64,000 nt of DNA from Acorus gramineus (lineage: Eukaryota > Streptophyta > Magnoliopsida > Acorales > Acoraceae): positions 6,683,245-6,747,244 of the forward strand of contig CM060849.1 of assembly GCA_030737835.1 (NCBI GenBank). The letters run 5' to 3'. Position 1 is the stretch's first letter. Each line of letters starts with the position of its first letter. The notes under the pieces are model-generated. The model saw nothing but the letters and a program-made list of their open reading frames with translations. It ran no database searches and was not told the origin of the DNA. This document shows, one piece after another, positions 22,638 to 34,149 of the stretch. The translations under genes and the position numbers were made by a program.

Positions 22638-23254
22638 TGGGGAAGGCGCACTTAAAAATTGATTTCCATATATATAACAGATTGTCATTCAGAAAGTGGG
22701 ATTAGTGGCATCATTTTGGACAGCTCAGGGCTTGAATGGTGGCTGGAACAATATCAAATTGAACAAATGCATTCGAGAGGAGGACGTGGCGCAAGCTGAA
22801 GTGCTGATGGTGTACTTCGCGACTCACCACTGAATCAAAATGGCAGATTGAACCAAACAGGGGGTAGTCGAAAACAGGATATGAGTGGTGGAGAAGTTCG
22901 GTGCCTTTCAATGAGCGTTTGGTTGCAAAGAGGAGTGAAATTTGGTGGTCAAAGATTCTATATATCTAAAATTAAGGTGTTCATGTGATTGGTGTACCAA
23001 AGACGTATCCTAACCAAGTAGTGCTATAGAGCGAAATGGCATCCAGGAGATTCTAGAACATGTGTGTTGTGTTTTGGAGGAAGAGATGGTGGACCACCTC
23101 TTTTGTCAATGCGTGGTGGAAACTCAGCCATGGCATAGGCTGGGCAGGCATTCAATGCTTATAGTTGGTTTCATTCAATGCCATGGATTGCTTTGGCCCC
23201 TTAATCAATAGATTTAAAGCTCATGTCTACCTTTCATCTAAAAAAAAAAAAAAA
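22638..23254 (+). pseudogene. LINE fragment, 3' part with zf-RVT remnant and poly(A)
   Basis: Continues the fragment at 17233-17638. Translated with frame changes it shows FRKxG.VASFW near 22690, a reverse-transcriptase zinc-binding remnant CVLC...EEEMVDHLFCQCVVETQPWHR at about 23060-23135, and a terminal A-tract at 23240-23254 typical of LINE 3' ends. Confidence 0.75.
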
Positions 23255-24204
23255 TGATATGTGGATGGCTAGGAAGCAGATAGTGAAGAGCAAAGATAAA
23301 AGCATAGAGGCCAACATAACATTGCTTAAGTTTGATTCCCACGGGGTTGTGGGTGCTATGGACCACATAGAATTCGATTGTGTTTCGAGAGCAATGCTAC
23401 TACTTCAGAAACTTATGGGAGACAACGACGAGCTTCTTCAGTGATGGGGGAGGGGCATCGGGGTGCTAACACTGGGTGATCTATGATCATAAAAGGGTGA
23501 AGGGGGTCTCTCGGGTGATTGTTTTCGTGAAATGGAACTCTCTTCTATTTGCCTACTTTTCTTTTTTATTTTTTTTCTTGTCCTTTTATCTTTATTAGTT
23601 AATGCACACGTGTATCGCACATGAATTTATGTCAACATTATTTGTGATTATTATTTTGTTGGATTGCTAAATTAATTGTAAATCATTTTTTTTAAATAAA
23701 AACATATATTTAAATGTGTACATTATATTATATCATACTAATTTAATAAAAGAAATAATAATATATGGTTAAATTGGGAGTGCTAAATTTCATGTATAGT
23801 TTCAAATTTTTTCAAATAAAATTAATACAATACTTTAAAAAAGGAATAATTTTATATTTGGAACTTATATTAGACAATATAATATAAAGATATTTTTTGG
23901 ACAAAACTTTAAATATAAATTTTAATGCGAACAATTATTTAAAAATTTTTGAATCCCACAATTTGATTGAGTTCAAAATCATAATCGAGTATTTCTTCTA
24001 AATACTGTGAACATGACATTGTTCAAAATATTAAAATATGAAAATGGTCTGAATTGAAATATATCTTTAAGAAATTATAAAATAAAAGCACAGAACACAT
24101 TCTTATCTTTAAGAAAAATATGAATAATGGAAACCTTCTATAATCTCTAAAACTCAAAATAACATAATTAATTGGTATACTTGGCTATTCCTACTTTTGA
24201 TTTT
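23255..24204. other. AT-rich DNA after the LINE
   Basis: An open stretch to 23444 has no recognisable domain; beyond it the sequence is AT-rich without a supported gene or element. Confidence 0.4.
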
Positions 24205-24520
24205 CAATTGTAGTTATAATATTAAATCATAACAAATTTTGTTTTTAGATCTTTAACTTACTGACTGTTAAATTTTTTCAACTTTCTAACAATTAAATTA
24301 ATACTTTTTAAATTATTTAAAAACCCATAAATTTTCACCAACAACTCCAATCAGGGTTATCAATAGCTTGTTTGGAAGAGATTTTCGATATATATTTATG
24401 CCTGTGAAATAAACATTTCACAAAGATTGCTATTCCAGGATGAAAAGTGAGATCAAATGTTAAAATTAATATTTGACCCGAAATTGACTATTTATATAAC
24501 TTAAAATAAATTCAGAATAA
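24205..24520 (+). repeat. Direct repeat copy A (with 25355-25660)
   Basis: Both copies share the order 'ataatattaaatcata', 'tttagatctt', 'cccataa.ttttcacc', 'tatatatttatg', 'tgtgaaata' and 'aatatttgaccc'. They are clearly homologous but diverged. No coding signal. Confidence 0.75.
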
Positions 24521-24754
24521 GATAAATTTAAAATTCTAGAGAAAATTTTAATTTTAATTTTAACTAATAGGATAATAAATTTCATTAATATATAGGAAAT
24601 TAGGCAAACAGAAAGTAAATGAATGAATGAAAACCATAATTTAATATCTATACATTTTCCATCTCTATATTTCTTCGATCAAAATTTAAAAACAAATATC
24701 CAATTAAAATTGTAAAAACAAATAAATTAAGTTAAAATAAGATGATATTAAAAA

Positions 24755-25034
24755 AGGTTTTTTTATTTTTAAATCCCCACAAACTATAGGATTTAGTGAT
24801 CGATCCCTCATTTCTTCATATTTTGATTTTAGTCCCCAGATTTAAAGATATGTTCCTTTTTAGTCCCTTTCTTTTTAGGGACTAAAAAGAAAATACATAA
24901 TTTAGGGATAGATCCTTCTCAGGGACTAAAAAGGAACATATCCTTTAAATCTGGGGACTAAAACACAAATATGAAGAAGTGAAGGATCAATCACTAAATC
25001 CTATAGTTTATGGGGACTTAAAAATAAAAAACCC
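24755..25034. mobile_element. Foldback MITE (Mutator type), member 1
   Basis: The 280-bp element is almost entirely one palindrome: the left arm 'aaatccccacaaactatagg' is matched by 'cctatagtttatggggac' on the right. The flanks are the identical 9-mer TATTAAAAA. Relatives are at 39975-40249 and 60283-60788. Confidence 0.9.
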
Positions 25035-25354
25035 TATTAAAAATGATTAACATATGAAAAATTGAGCAAATAAATAAATAATAAATAAATAAAACACAAT
25101 TTAATGCTCATTCCTTTTATGTTTCTAAGTGTTTTTTTGTTTTTAAAAATAAATGATTGAAAATTTAATTATGATTTCTACAATAAAAAGATGTCAAATG
25201 TTTTAGGTATAATGAACATATAAAAACAAATAATAAATAAATAAATAAATTTGTTTATCTAAAAATTTATTTAAAATTCAACTTTAGATATTAAGAGCTT
25301 TTGTGAATGATAGGAGATGCTTGGTTATTTATAGGCATGTGAATGATACTCGTG

Positions 25355-25660
25355 CAATTCCAATTATAACATTAAATCATAAAAAAATATGTTTATAGAT
25401 CTTAAACTTACCCATATTTAAATTTTCTCAACTTTTTAGCAGTTAAATTAATATTTATGAAATTATTTAAAAATCCATAACTTTTCACCCATCACTCTAA
25501 TTAGGGTGATTAATAACTCATTTGAAAGATACTTTCAATATATATTTATGACTGTGAAATAGATGTTTCTAAAAAATGAATTGAAAATGAGATCAAACTT
25601 TGGAACTAATATTTGACCCATAATTAGCTATTTGTGACTTAAAATAAATATGCACTAAGA
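25355..25660 (+). repeat. Direct repeat copy B
   Basis: Diverged copy of 24205-24520; the foldback MITE lies between the two. Confidence 0.75.
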
Positions 25661-25792
25661 TAAAAAGTGTTTTGAGATTAATAATTAATAAATTTACATT
25701 TAAAATTATTTTTATATTTTTTAAAATAAAATCTAGTGTAATATGGATTATATGAATAATTAAAAATAGTAAATGTTTTATAATTATTTTTC

Positions 25793-26045
25793 AAAATCAT
25801 ATTTTTGAAATAAAATCTAATTTGCGAGATAGAACACAATGTATTTATTTTTCAATATCATATCTTTAAGATAAAATATAATTTGTGAGATAGAATCTAA
25901 TGTATGAAAAATATAGATAAGATTTGTTGATGATGGATATAGTTGTAATATTTATTTTTTCAAAATCATATCTTTAAGATAAAATTTAATGTATAAAAAT
26001 ATATATATAAGATTTGTTAATGATGGACATAGTTGTATTTTTTAT
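25793..26045 (+). repeat. Degenerate tandem repeat
   Basis: About three units of roughly 80-115 bp, each with 'tcatatctttaagataaaat' and 'aatgtat', the last two with 'agatttgtt.atgatgga.atagttgta'. Confidence 0.65.
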
Positions 26046-26984
26046 TAATTTCAATGGATAAAATTGAAATAAAATGTTTTCCCATAACTCGACCTTTTTA
26101 TATTAGTACAGATATTTGATTTTTCTATAATTAATATAACAATCTTGTTACCTGAGCCTTAAGATTTAGGCCTCATCCAAAGACTCCATTAGTTGTCATT
26201 TCCTCATTGGATGTATGTTTAACTTTTACAAAAAGTAAAAAAGACAAAATTATAATCCAAACATTACCAAACAAAAGATTGGGATTGTGAATCCCAATCT
26301 GTTTTTTAATCATGTTTCTTACCAAATAGGCTGACATTATTTCCAATTCCAATCCATCAGGATTTGAAATCCCAGGCTTCGCATAATCCCATCCCACTTG
26401 TCAATCAAACCCTACTACCCTTCATTTAAAACCCACCCAATTTAAATCATGTAACCCCTTCTGATTTTTTTGAAAATAAAAAAAAATCAATACACCCACA
26501 ATTACCAAGATTTTGGAAAATTTCTTTTATACACTCCTAAATTATCCACAACTTTAAAAATTCATTTCGGCTGACCTGCTCATCTTTGGCGACTGATGTA
26601 ACTACCACTAGATTCCTCTCGCCGCCCTCTATCATATGAGAGGTGGTCAGTTATCTTTTGAGCCCTCTTCCAGCGTCCACCTCCTCCGACCTCCACCTTC
26701 ACTTATTTTTTGAAATTCAAATACATTTCAAAATGTATCTGACTTTTGAAAGAAAAATATTCAGATATTGAAATTCAAATATATATTTTTTGAAATTCAG
26801 ATTTATTAAGATACCTTTTTTTTATTAAAATACTCACCGTTCTCCCATTAGCTCGATCTACCACCGTCCGACCTCTCACTAGCCCGATCTACCACCATTC
26901 GATCTCGCACGGCCTGATATCACATCGCCTGTCTCCCGTCGCCCGATCTCACCCCGAACGAGCCATCACCGATCTAACTCACCG
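26046..26984. other. AT-rich DNA 5' of the mudrA fragment
   Basis: Includes 26840-26980, a C-rich degenerate repeat of 'ccgatctaccaccgtccgacctc' type that probably belongs to the MULE's 5' untranslated region. The left terminus of that MULE was not found. Confidence 0.4.
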
Positions 26985-28062
26985 ATGTCTTCAATACCTG
27001 CCATTTGTAAATACAAAGATGACACATGTGTGATAAATGTTGGAGAAGGTACTCAGTTTCAGAGTTTTATTGTGGGGTTGTGTTCAAGATGGAAGTTAGA
27101 TCCACAACAAATGATCATGAAATACTCTATTCCCGGGACCGATAAAGAGTTCGCGTCAGTCATCGATGACTGCGAATTGAAGCAGATGGTTGATATGCAT
27201 TTTCACTTCAACGCAAAGCTCATACATATTTATCTTCAACATTCCGTCAGTGATAGGTATTTATCTATTTCTGTAAACTATATTGTCTAAACTATAATTT
27301 AGTATACGTGAATTGTAATTTATAAATCTATTTTAGTTAATGTACACTTTTCACATTAGATTTTGTATGCATGCTTTGGTGTTGTAATTTCTGTTGTCAT
27401 GTAGTGCGTATATGTCCTTTTATTATGTAATTATCATACATTAGATTTGTAATCACTATCGTCATGTTGCTTATCATAGTTATTCTGTGAATTGATAATT
27501 CTATTAAGTGAGTTTATTCTTATATTCTGTAACAAATGGTATATTTTCTGTAAATACAATTAGACCTGAAGGTAGCCCCATTCACGGGAATGGCTCACGC
27601 GAAGGTGATAATGAAAACAAAGTCGAGCAACCAAATGCATTGGAATTGGTGAACATCCAGAACAGTGAGACTAGTGACGCTCATAGCCTAATGATTAGCA
27701 TGTGGGGTGATCTCATTAGACAACCTGGTCAAATATTTCATAATGTGGATCACTTTCGTCATAAACTTCGTAACTTTTCTATTGCACACGGGTTTGATTA
27801 CCATCTAATTAAGAGCGACCAAACTAGAGTTACTGCAAAATGTGCTGTTTTCAATTGTGCTTGTGTATTCATGCATCGCTTTTGCAAGCATCTAAGGGGG
27901 GGGGGATGTTTAGAATTAAAACTTACGTACCAACATGTTGTGCCTGTGTCATTTGGAGCGCTCTGTTTGAAAATTTGGGTACATAATTTTTTTTCCTATG
28001 TTATGTATTCCAATTTGCCATTTGGATTTGATTTTGTTAAAATCCAAGATGAAGAGGTTTAA
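26985..28062 (+). pseudogene. Mutator-like (mudrA) transposase, N-terminal fragment
   Basis: Two exons are supported. 26985-27256 encodes a PB1-like N-terminus (CKYKDDTCVINVGEGTQF). The intron starts GATAG/GTATTT and ends ATTAG, and exon 2 starts at 27564 in frame. Exon 2 holds a MuDR DNA-binding domain: GQIFHNVDHFRHKLRNFSIA, then DYHLIKSDQTRVTAKCA. A G8-9 run at about 27896 shifts the frame; FRIKTYVP continues in another frame. The DDE catalytic core and SWIM zinc finger are absent, because an LTR fragment follows directly. Confidence 0.85.
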
Positions 28063-28879
28063 TTATGATTTTATAAAGAGATGTCCAGTTTTGAGTTATC
28101 TTTCGCACAGAAGTAGGATCAGATCAATTGGATTCTTGTAGTAAAAGTTATGGGTATTTTTCCAAGTATACCCCGGGGATGGAAATTCTGGCAGCAGCCC
28201 TGTTCCATGTTTAGCTCTAATTTCGGATTAGCTAGAGGGATTATCTACTCATGGCATAAACAGGAAAGTTGTAGATAATCTTCTTAGCTTTCCATCGGTC
28301 TTAGAATCAAGCAATTCGGAGCTGTATCGGGGAAGTTATGGCTGTTCCAGTGAAGCTTGTGCAGAATTTCTAGTCGAAGGGCAACCTAGTCATTTCTCCT
28401 TAAGATATTTTGATAAATATCTCCTCTCTCTCTCTCTCTCTCCCTTCTCACCCCCACGTAAACCTCTGCTGAGGCTCTCTCTTTCACCCTTTCAAGCCCC
28501 CCTTGTGTTTGTTTAAATGCCCCAAAGAGATGGTGATGGAGATGGTGGAGGAGGAGGTGTTGGTGAGTTCATGTGATTGTTGATTGATGTTGTTTATTCT
28601 CCCCTCTCTCAAGCTCCCTTTCCATGATATCCCCCCCCCCCCTGTTTTGCTGCCATGGGAGGGCTGAGGAGGCCGAGGTGGTGGTGGTGGCGGTTGAGGT
28701 GGTCGCGGGTGCGTCGAGGGCCCCCGAACCTCCCCCTTTTGTTCCCCCTCCAAGGTGAGCTCCTCCCCTCCTTTTTCTTGATTTTTATGGTTTGGGGGAT
28801 GTTGGGGAGGTCATGCATGCTAGGTAGAGGTGTTAGGGTGTGTGTGAGGGGTTGGGAAGGGTGGAAAAGGGGTTAGGAT

Positions 28880-29420
28880 GGCTTGGGCGCGCGCTGGGCG
28901 CGGTCTGCGCGCTTGCGCGCGCAGGCGGCGAAGGCGGGCGTAGTCGGTCGCCCAGTCGCGCGCGGGTGCGTGCGCGCGGGTGCGCTGGTGCAGGCGCGAG
29001 CGGGGGTGCGAGCGGGCGCGCGCGGGCAGGGCGCCAGGGCACTGCGCCTGGGTGCGGGGCAGGGCGCCTGGGCATGCGCCTGGGCGCGGAGCTGGGAACC
29101 AGTGCGCGCGCACGCGTGCATGCGTGCGCATGCTGGGGCGTGTGCGGGGTGCTGCGCGTGGGGCGCGGGCTGGACGCGCGGTGCACGCGGGCGCGCGCGA
29201 GCGTGCGCGTGCGTGCGGCAGCGCGTCGGGGCGCGCGGGCAGGCGAGCGGCAGTGCGGCAATGGTGCCGGGGTGTGTGCGTCTGTGCGCATTCGTGCGTG
29301 CGTGTGCGGGGGGCCATGCGTGTGGCTGCCCGGGGGTTCGGGTAGGTGTCGGGGCACTCGGACTCGCGTGCGTACGCGCGTGATCACATGCGTGCGAGCC
29401 CGTATGCATGCTTGTCCGAG
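28880..29420 (+). other. Very GC-rich, CpG-rich segment of the LTR
   Basis: Made of GTGCGCGCGGG-like units. Long overlapping open frames on both strands have no domain and are compositional. The related stretch 48190-48420 shares 'cgtgtggctgcc' and 'tcgggtaggtg'. Confidence 0.75.
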
Positions 29421-29639
29421 TGTGGGGTATTTCTAATGTTTTCTATGTATAAATTGTGTTGTTTCTCACCAGTTCGATGCCCTTACCTTGCAGATCTCGT
29501 CGGATGGGATGCGCGAGGTCCCGGGTAGAATGGTGAGTGGTTTGATTCCAATCCCCCTCTTCTCTAGGGATGCGCTCGACCCGCGTAGACGCGCGTCACG
29601 CATCGATGGGGTCCCCTAGCTATTATATGTGATCAAATA

Positions 29640-29920
29640 GAAGCTATGCATGCACCCTTATGTGATCAATATGATGCTATGCATGCCTCCCTAGACTTAT
29701 ATGTTAGGGATATGCACCCATACATCATGTATAGAGGCCTGTACATGCCTGGACACAATGTCCTGTACTTAAAGGTCTTGATCCATGCATGCATGATAAA
29801 TATGATATATTCATGCCACCTTAGACTTTGTATGCTAGGGATATGCACCCTTATATCATGTATAGCGGCCTATGCATGTTTAGTCACCCTGTTTCATGCT
29901 AGGAAAGCCCTGAACCTATG
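29640..29920 (+). repeat. Tandem duplication of about 135 bp
   Basis: Two units share 'tagggatatgcaccc', 'atcatgtatag.ggcct' and 'gat.aatatgat.ct'. Located inside the LTR fragment. Confidence 0.65.
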
Positions 29921-31447
29921 CATGTTCCCATTTAGTTTAATTTGTTAAATCAAGATGGGATTGGATGATCATATGACTATTAGCATGCCTTAGGGAATAT
30001 TATAAGGGGCCTTGCGAGGTCAGCGTTGAGACCCGGGCTAGGGTACTCCGTGTTCCTTGTTTGGTTGTCGGGATATCCTATATCGGGACCTCATGGTGCC
30101 CTCCCAAGGTTTCTTTTTCCGATAATATTATAACCTCGTTATTATAATATATGTTTCCCCGCATCTTAGTTATGCGCCCTGGAGGAATTCTGAAGAATTC
30201 ATGACATTTGTAGAGTTGAGATCGGTGTCGACGGATCCAAGTGGATCGTATCCGTGTGGGTAGGCTGTTTCTGTTCCCTTCGTTGGATCCGTATAGAGAC
30301 TGCCCCAGCGTTAGACAGGCCTTCCTGACAGAGGGCTCCCATCAGTAGGCACCTCCTGATTTGGGTTCGGACTGTGCTGAATTGTGGGAGTAGACCAGGC
30401 GGCCTACGGAGTGGAGGAGAGACTATCGGTGGACCAAGGGTGATTAACAGCCTAGTCAGTCCCAAAAGCCCATGTTACCCTGTGAGGGTGAGGGTGTGGT
30501 GGGTCGGCGATATAGCGACCCATTGGATTGTGTAGTCATTGCCACTTAGAGGCTATGATTGATTTGGGGTTCATATGATTTGTGATGCATAGTTTGGTGC
30601 CATTCACTGAGTGTGTGGCCAGGTAGAGGCTACCCGGAAGAGGGTTAACGAATGATGTCGCGAGCGTGGAATCGCTCTCCCCTTCGTTGGATCCGATGTA
30701 GGAACTCCCCGACTTTACAGGCCAGGGAGAGGCTACCGGTGGACCAGGGGTGTAGAGCAGTCTAAGTCTCTCCCAAAGTCCCAAGATGTCTCCTTCCAGG
30801 AGTGAGGGTGTGGATGAGGCGAAGACGCGTCCATCGTGACCCATTCGTTGTTCGACCGTTCCCATAGATGTTGGGTCCGGTCTTGTGATGGATGTTGAAG
30901 GACATCGATGGGCAATTATCTAGATGTAGATGATCCAGTAGTGTTGAGTAGACCAGTAAGTCCGGGTCTCTTCGACCGACGGCATGGGCTCTTGACCAGT
31001 AAATCCGGGTCTCTTCGACCGACGGTATGGTCTCTCCCCATAAGTCCCAAGAGACTCCTTTCGGGAGTGAGGGTGGGGGTGAGGTTGGTCGCGCCGCCGC
31101 GTGACCCAGTGATCATTGGGTTTCTACCCATGTTTTTCCTTGAAAAAGGGAACTGATTATGTTTTTGAGCATGTAGATGGTGATTGATTTCCAACCACTC
31201 ACTGACCTTGTAGCTCACCCCTCGCATATTGTTTCTTTTCAGGGGCAGTGTTGGGTTTGGAGCTGGAGCTTTCCTGTGGCGTGGTCTTGAACAATCTAAC
31301 TACAAAAAAATATGTGTACATATATAGAAACATAGATCACAAACATAATACAAATAGATAATGATTATGAATTACATGATCCCCTGTGAGGAGGTGGAAT
31401 TGTTCAGAGTAGCAGACGAGAGGGCTTTTGTCATTTGTCCTCCCCCA

Positions 31448-33445
31448 TCAAAAAAATCTTGGAACTTTTTCATACGCTAACAGATTTCGTAATCGGGTGT
31501 GCTCGTAGAACCACACCTGCAACAACATTTTTCATATTAAATGGATGACATGTACATAATATAAAAAACTAAAATCAAATAGGGTAAGCTTACCATCAAG
31601 GCAGCCGTGCATCCACTGATGTATCCTAGCCTAACCCCTTCCCTGGCATCTCAACATCTTATTCTTTCGGCAAATAGTCTCAAGTCCTCTATTATCATCT
31701 GATGGACAACGATGCCCATGAGAATTCCCATGTTGCATCCAGGTCTTCCAAGTATCTTGCCAAATTATTAGGGCACGCATACCCCTTGTTCGGTAGTAGA
31801 AATGTAGCACACATTAGAATGATAAGGATCCTCACAAAATCCTGCTTGTCCTCCTCATTCGAAGGGTAGAGCTGAATGAGTTTCACTCTAACATCCTTCT
31901 GCTTCTGGAAGAGGCGAATGCCAGATATCTTTTTGCTCTGTAAATCCAAAGCTTTTCCATAGAATGGTAGGCCTGTTATGAGTGCTACCTCCTCCTTTGT
32001 GAACTTGCATGTGACACCACCGAAGATGAATCTGTTATCTAACTCAAAGCACCGACAAATCTTTTCCACCAGTTCCCCCTCATAGTGAATTTCAGGCATC
32101 TCAAGGAAATGAAAAAAAGGAGTCTTTCCCAAGAGAAGCATATGGTCTGCGCTGGGTTTGACCTCGGCCAACGTATCCCTAAAATACTTTATGTAGCATC
32201 GGTGATTTACCTCCTCTGCATAAGACATATGCAAATCACATTAGTACAAAAAAGTAATGACCAATCAGAAATGAATTACACAAACAACCAGTCAAAACAC
32301 TAATCAAATGACTACAAACATAGAATAAACATAAATTATAAACATAATACACATAGCAGAACAAATGACAATGAGCCAGATAGATGGCTTCATCTATACT
32401 TCACAAGAACTTAAACATAAACTATATACATAATGCACTATCAGTCACAGAATATAAACTATAATTTACGGCATTTAAACATTACTTTACAGAATGTAAA
32501 ATATAAGTTACATCACACAGACATACCATATGCTAATATGAGAACCATCAACGATGAATGATTCATTTATGTAAATCAAACTGATGAGTATAAAAACGAG
32601 GAATTTAACTATAGCATCAATTTTTACAACTTCACAAACATGAATAAACTATGGCATTAATTTTTACTAAATAAGGAATGGTAAGTACATATAGAATAAA
32701 TATAAACACATATCATAAACATAAACTACAAACATAATACACATAGCAGCACCAGTCACAATGGCCTACAGACATAACTTCATCTATCCTGTCATGAACT
32801 TAAACATAGACTATATACATTAAGTACCGCATTTAAACTGTACTTTACAGAATTTAAATTATAAGTTACAGCATAGAGACATACCGTTTACAAGATGATA
32901 CCATCTATGATGAACAATTCATCCAGGTAAATCAAACCGATGAGTATAAAAACGAGGAACTTAACTACAGCACCACAAACATAAATAAACTGTAGCATCA
33001 ATTTTTACTAAAATTTAGTAAACATAAACATAGTCAACAAACATAATTTACATAGCATCACCAATCACAATGGCCCAAAGGCATGACTTCAACCATCAAG
33101 AACATGTCCAGTTCTGTGAGGGTTCACAACACAACCAGTCCAGATAAACAACCAACCGATCCATTTACAATAACCACGAAGAAAAATCCACTTACATATA
33201 AACTACAATTACATATCAGTATACATCATTAACAGAAAAGATAGAAACCAATTACAAATCTGATAAATACCAATAGAATATTATCTCATTCATATACAGA
33301 ACAATTTCACACCATCTATGGAGTTAAAGTAACAATTTACAGATATAAGATATGGAAATACAATAAAATACATCAGAACTTGCATACCTGCCCTCGGATT
33401 GACAGACTTCTTCTTCTTTGATACTATTTTGGGTGATTCGGCCAT
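31448..33445 (-). pseudogene. PMD/DUF1985-like gene carried by the MULE, decayed
   Basis: On the minus strand exon 1 is 33445-33388 (19 codons, Lys-rich, donor GGCAG/GTATGC). Exon 2 starts at 32215 after TATGCAG and joins in frame. It encodes DUF1985/plant-mobile-domain-like sequence (IKYFRDTLAEV, FTKEEVALITGLPFYG, FVRILIILMC) and stops at 31695; the two exons give 192 residues. Homology resumes in another frame (LGYISGCTAALM), passes a donor at 31594, and continues from 31516 as VWFYEHTRLRNLL to a stop at 31448. Such genes travel with Mutator-like elements, often with a Ulp1-like protease domain, which I do not see here. Frame breaks and truncation mark it as dead. Confidence 0.75.
32320..33110. 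repeat. Tandem repeat of about 310-370 bp in the pseudogene intron
   Basis: Two long copies (32320-32640 and 32690-32990) and a partial third share 'aacataatacacatagcag', 'cttcatctat', 'gatgagtataaaaacgagga' and 'atttaaac.ttactttacag'. Confidence 0.75.
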
Positions 33446-33972
33446 GGTTTGATGGTTTAGAGAATGGGTTAGGGTTCAGCTAGGGTTAGGATTTGGGTAC
33501 GGCTAGGGTTAGGGAAAGGATCGCGGCTATAGATGAGGGTTTTTCCGAAGGAGTTTGTGTGAGAGTGACGGGAGAGAGTAGCGGTTGCTGGGAGACGTCC
33601 GGGTTCGCCGCGAAGTGATAATATGGAGTGACTGTAGAAAATTGGGCTTCCGGAGAAGTTCCGTCGTGAAGGGAAACGCGGTGGAGAAGCTCGAGAGGGT
33701 CGTCGGTGAGAGAGAGGTTAAACGGTTTCGCAAGGATCACCGGAGAGGAGAGAAATCGTCGCAAGCTAGAGGGATTCGAGGGGGGAGAAGTTGGTGCGAT
33801 TTTAGGGGAGATGAATTCGTGGGCGGGAGTTTAAACGTCAAGGATAATATGGGTAGGGAAATGTGAGGTGGCAAGGGTGAGGGGTATTAAAAAGATTAAA
33901 TAGTTCTGTAGGGGCACAAAAAAATTCTAAAAAGTAGGCCGTTTGGTCCAAGGATATTTTAACAATTCCCCC
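33446..33972 (-). mobile_element. Right end of the MULE (5' leader of the PMD-like gene and terminus)
   Basis: The leader has teloboxes ('tagggttaggg' type) and a CT-rich minus-strand stretch. The terminus, read inwards, is GGGGGAATTGTTAAAATATCC, resembling the ends at 39399 (GGGTCAATTGCCCAAATA) and 43753 (AGTGAATTGTTCAAATGCC). The matching left end was not located, so the whole element is presumed to run from about 26.5 kb. Confidence 0.55.
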
Positions 33973-34149
33973 TAAATTTTTTTTTATAAAATAAATCCTG
34001 CCAAATGCCAGCTTCTTAAAATAAATAGCTAATAAACCGCGTATTTTCCGCTCACAACCTTAGCTAGCGCTCTCTCTCTCTCTCTCCCCGTACAATTCTA
34101 ATAAATCCCAGATTAATAAAAAAAGATCAGAGACAAAACAAAACAAAAA
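33973..34149 (+). promoter_or_regulatory. Short promoter/5' UTR of the L18a-like gene
   Basis: Only about 177 bp separate the MULE terminus from the start codon. It holds a CT microsatellite (34070-34087), common at plant transcription starts, and an A-rich leader ending 'caaaacaaaaa'. No clear TATA box. Confidence 0.5.

Larger units (their letters stand above)
28092..31292 (+). mobile_element. Long LTR fragment (probable Ty3/Gypsy), truncated at the 3' end
   Basis: Homologous in the same order to the LTRs at 43977-49911 and, inverted, 44783-48165: a 'gaggtggtggtggtgg.ggttgaggtggtcg' block near 28670, 'catgcatgctaggtag', a very GC-rich stretch (28880-29420), 'ttgcagatct...ggtgagtgg' near 29490-29540, repeated 'gagtgagggtg' blocks, and 'cactgaccttgtagctcacccctcgca' near 31200. 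It stops at about 31292, before the GGGGCGTTACA end. The 5' limit (TGTCCAG at 28092) is inferred. It separates the two gene fragments of the surrounding MULE. Confidence 0.65.

Noticed and set aside
23223-23444. Possible small gene after the LINE poly(A)
   Set aside because: Its start lies in the LINE tail, it has no recognisable motif, and no splice or promoter context supports it.
26173-26397. Minus-strand open frame beginning MGWDYAKPGISNP
   Set aside because: The DNA is repetitive and MITE-like ('gggattgtgaatccc'); no domain recognised.
28820-29436. Long overlapping frames in the CpG-rich LTR segment
   Set aside because: Four or more frames are open at once on both strands; a composition effect in a non-coding LTR.
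33468-33520. Interstitial telomere from 'tagggttaggg' repeats
   Set aside because: Only a few degenerate units; better read as teloboxes in the leader of the PMD-like gene.
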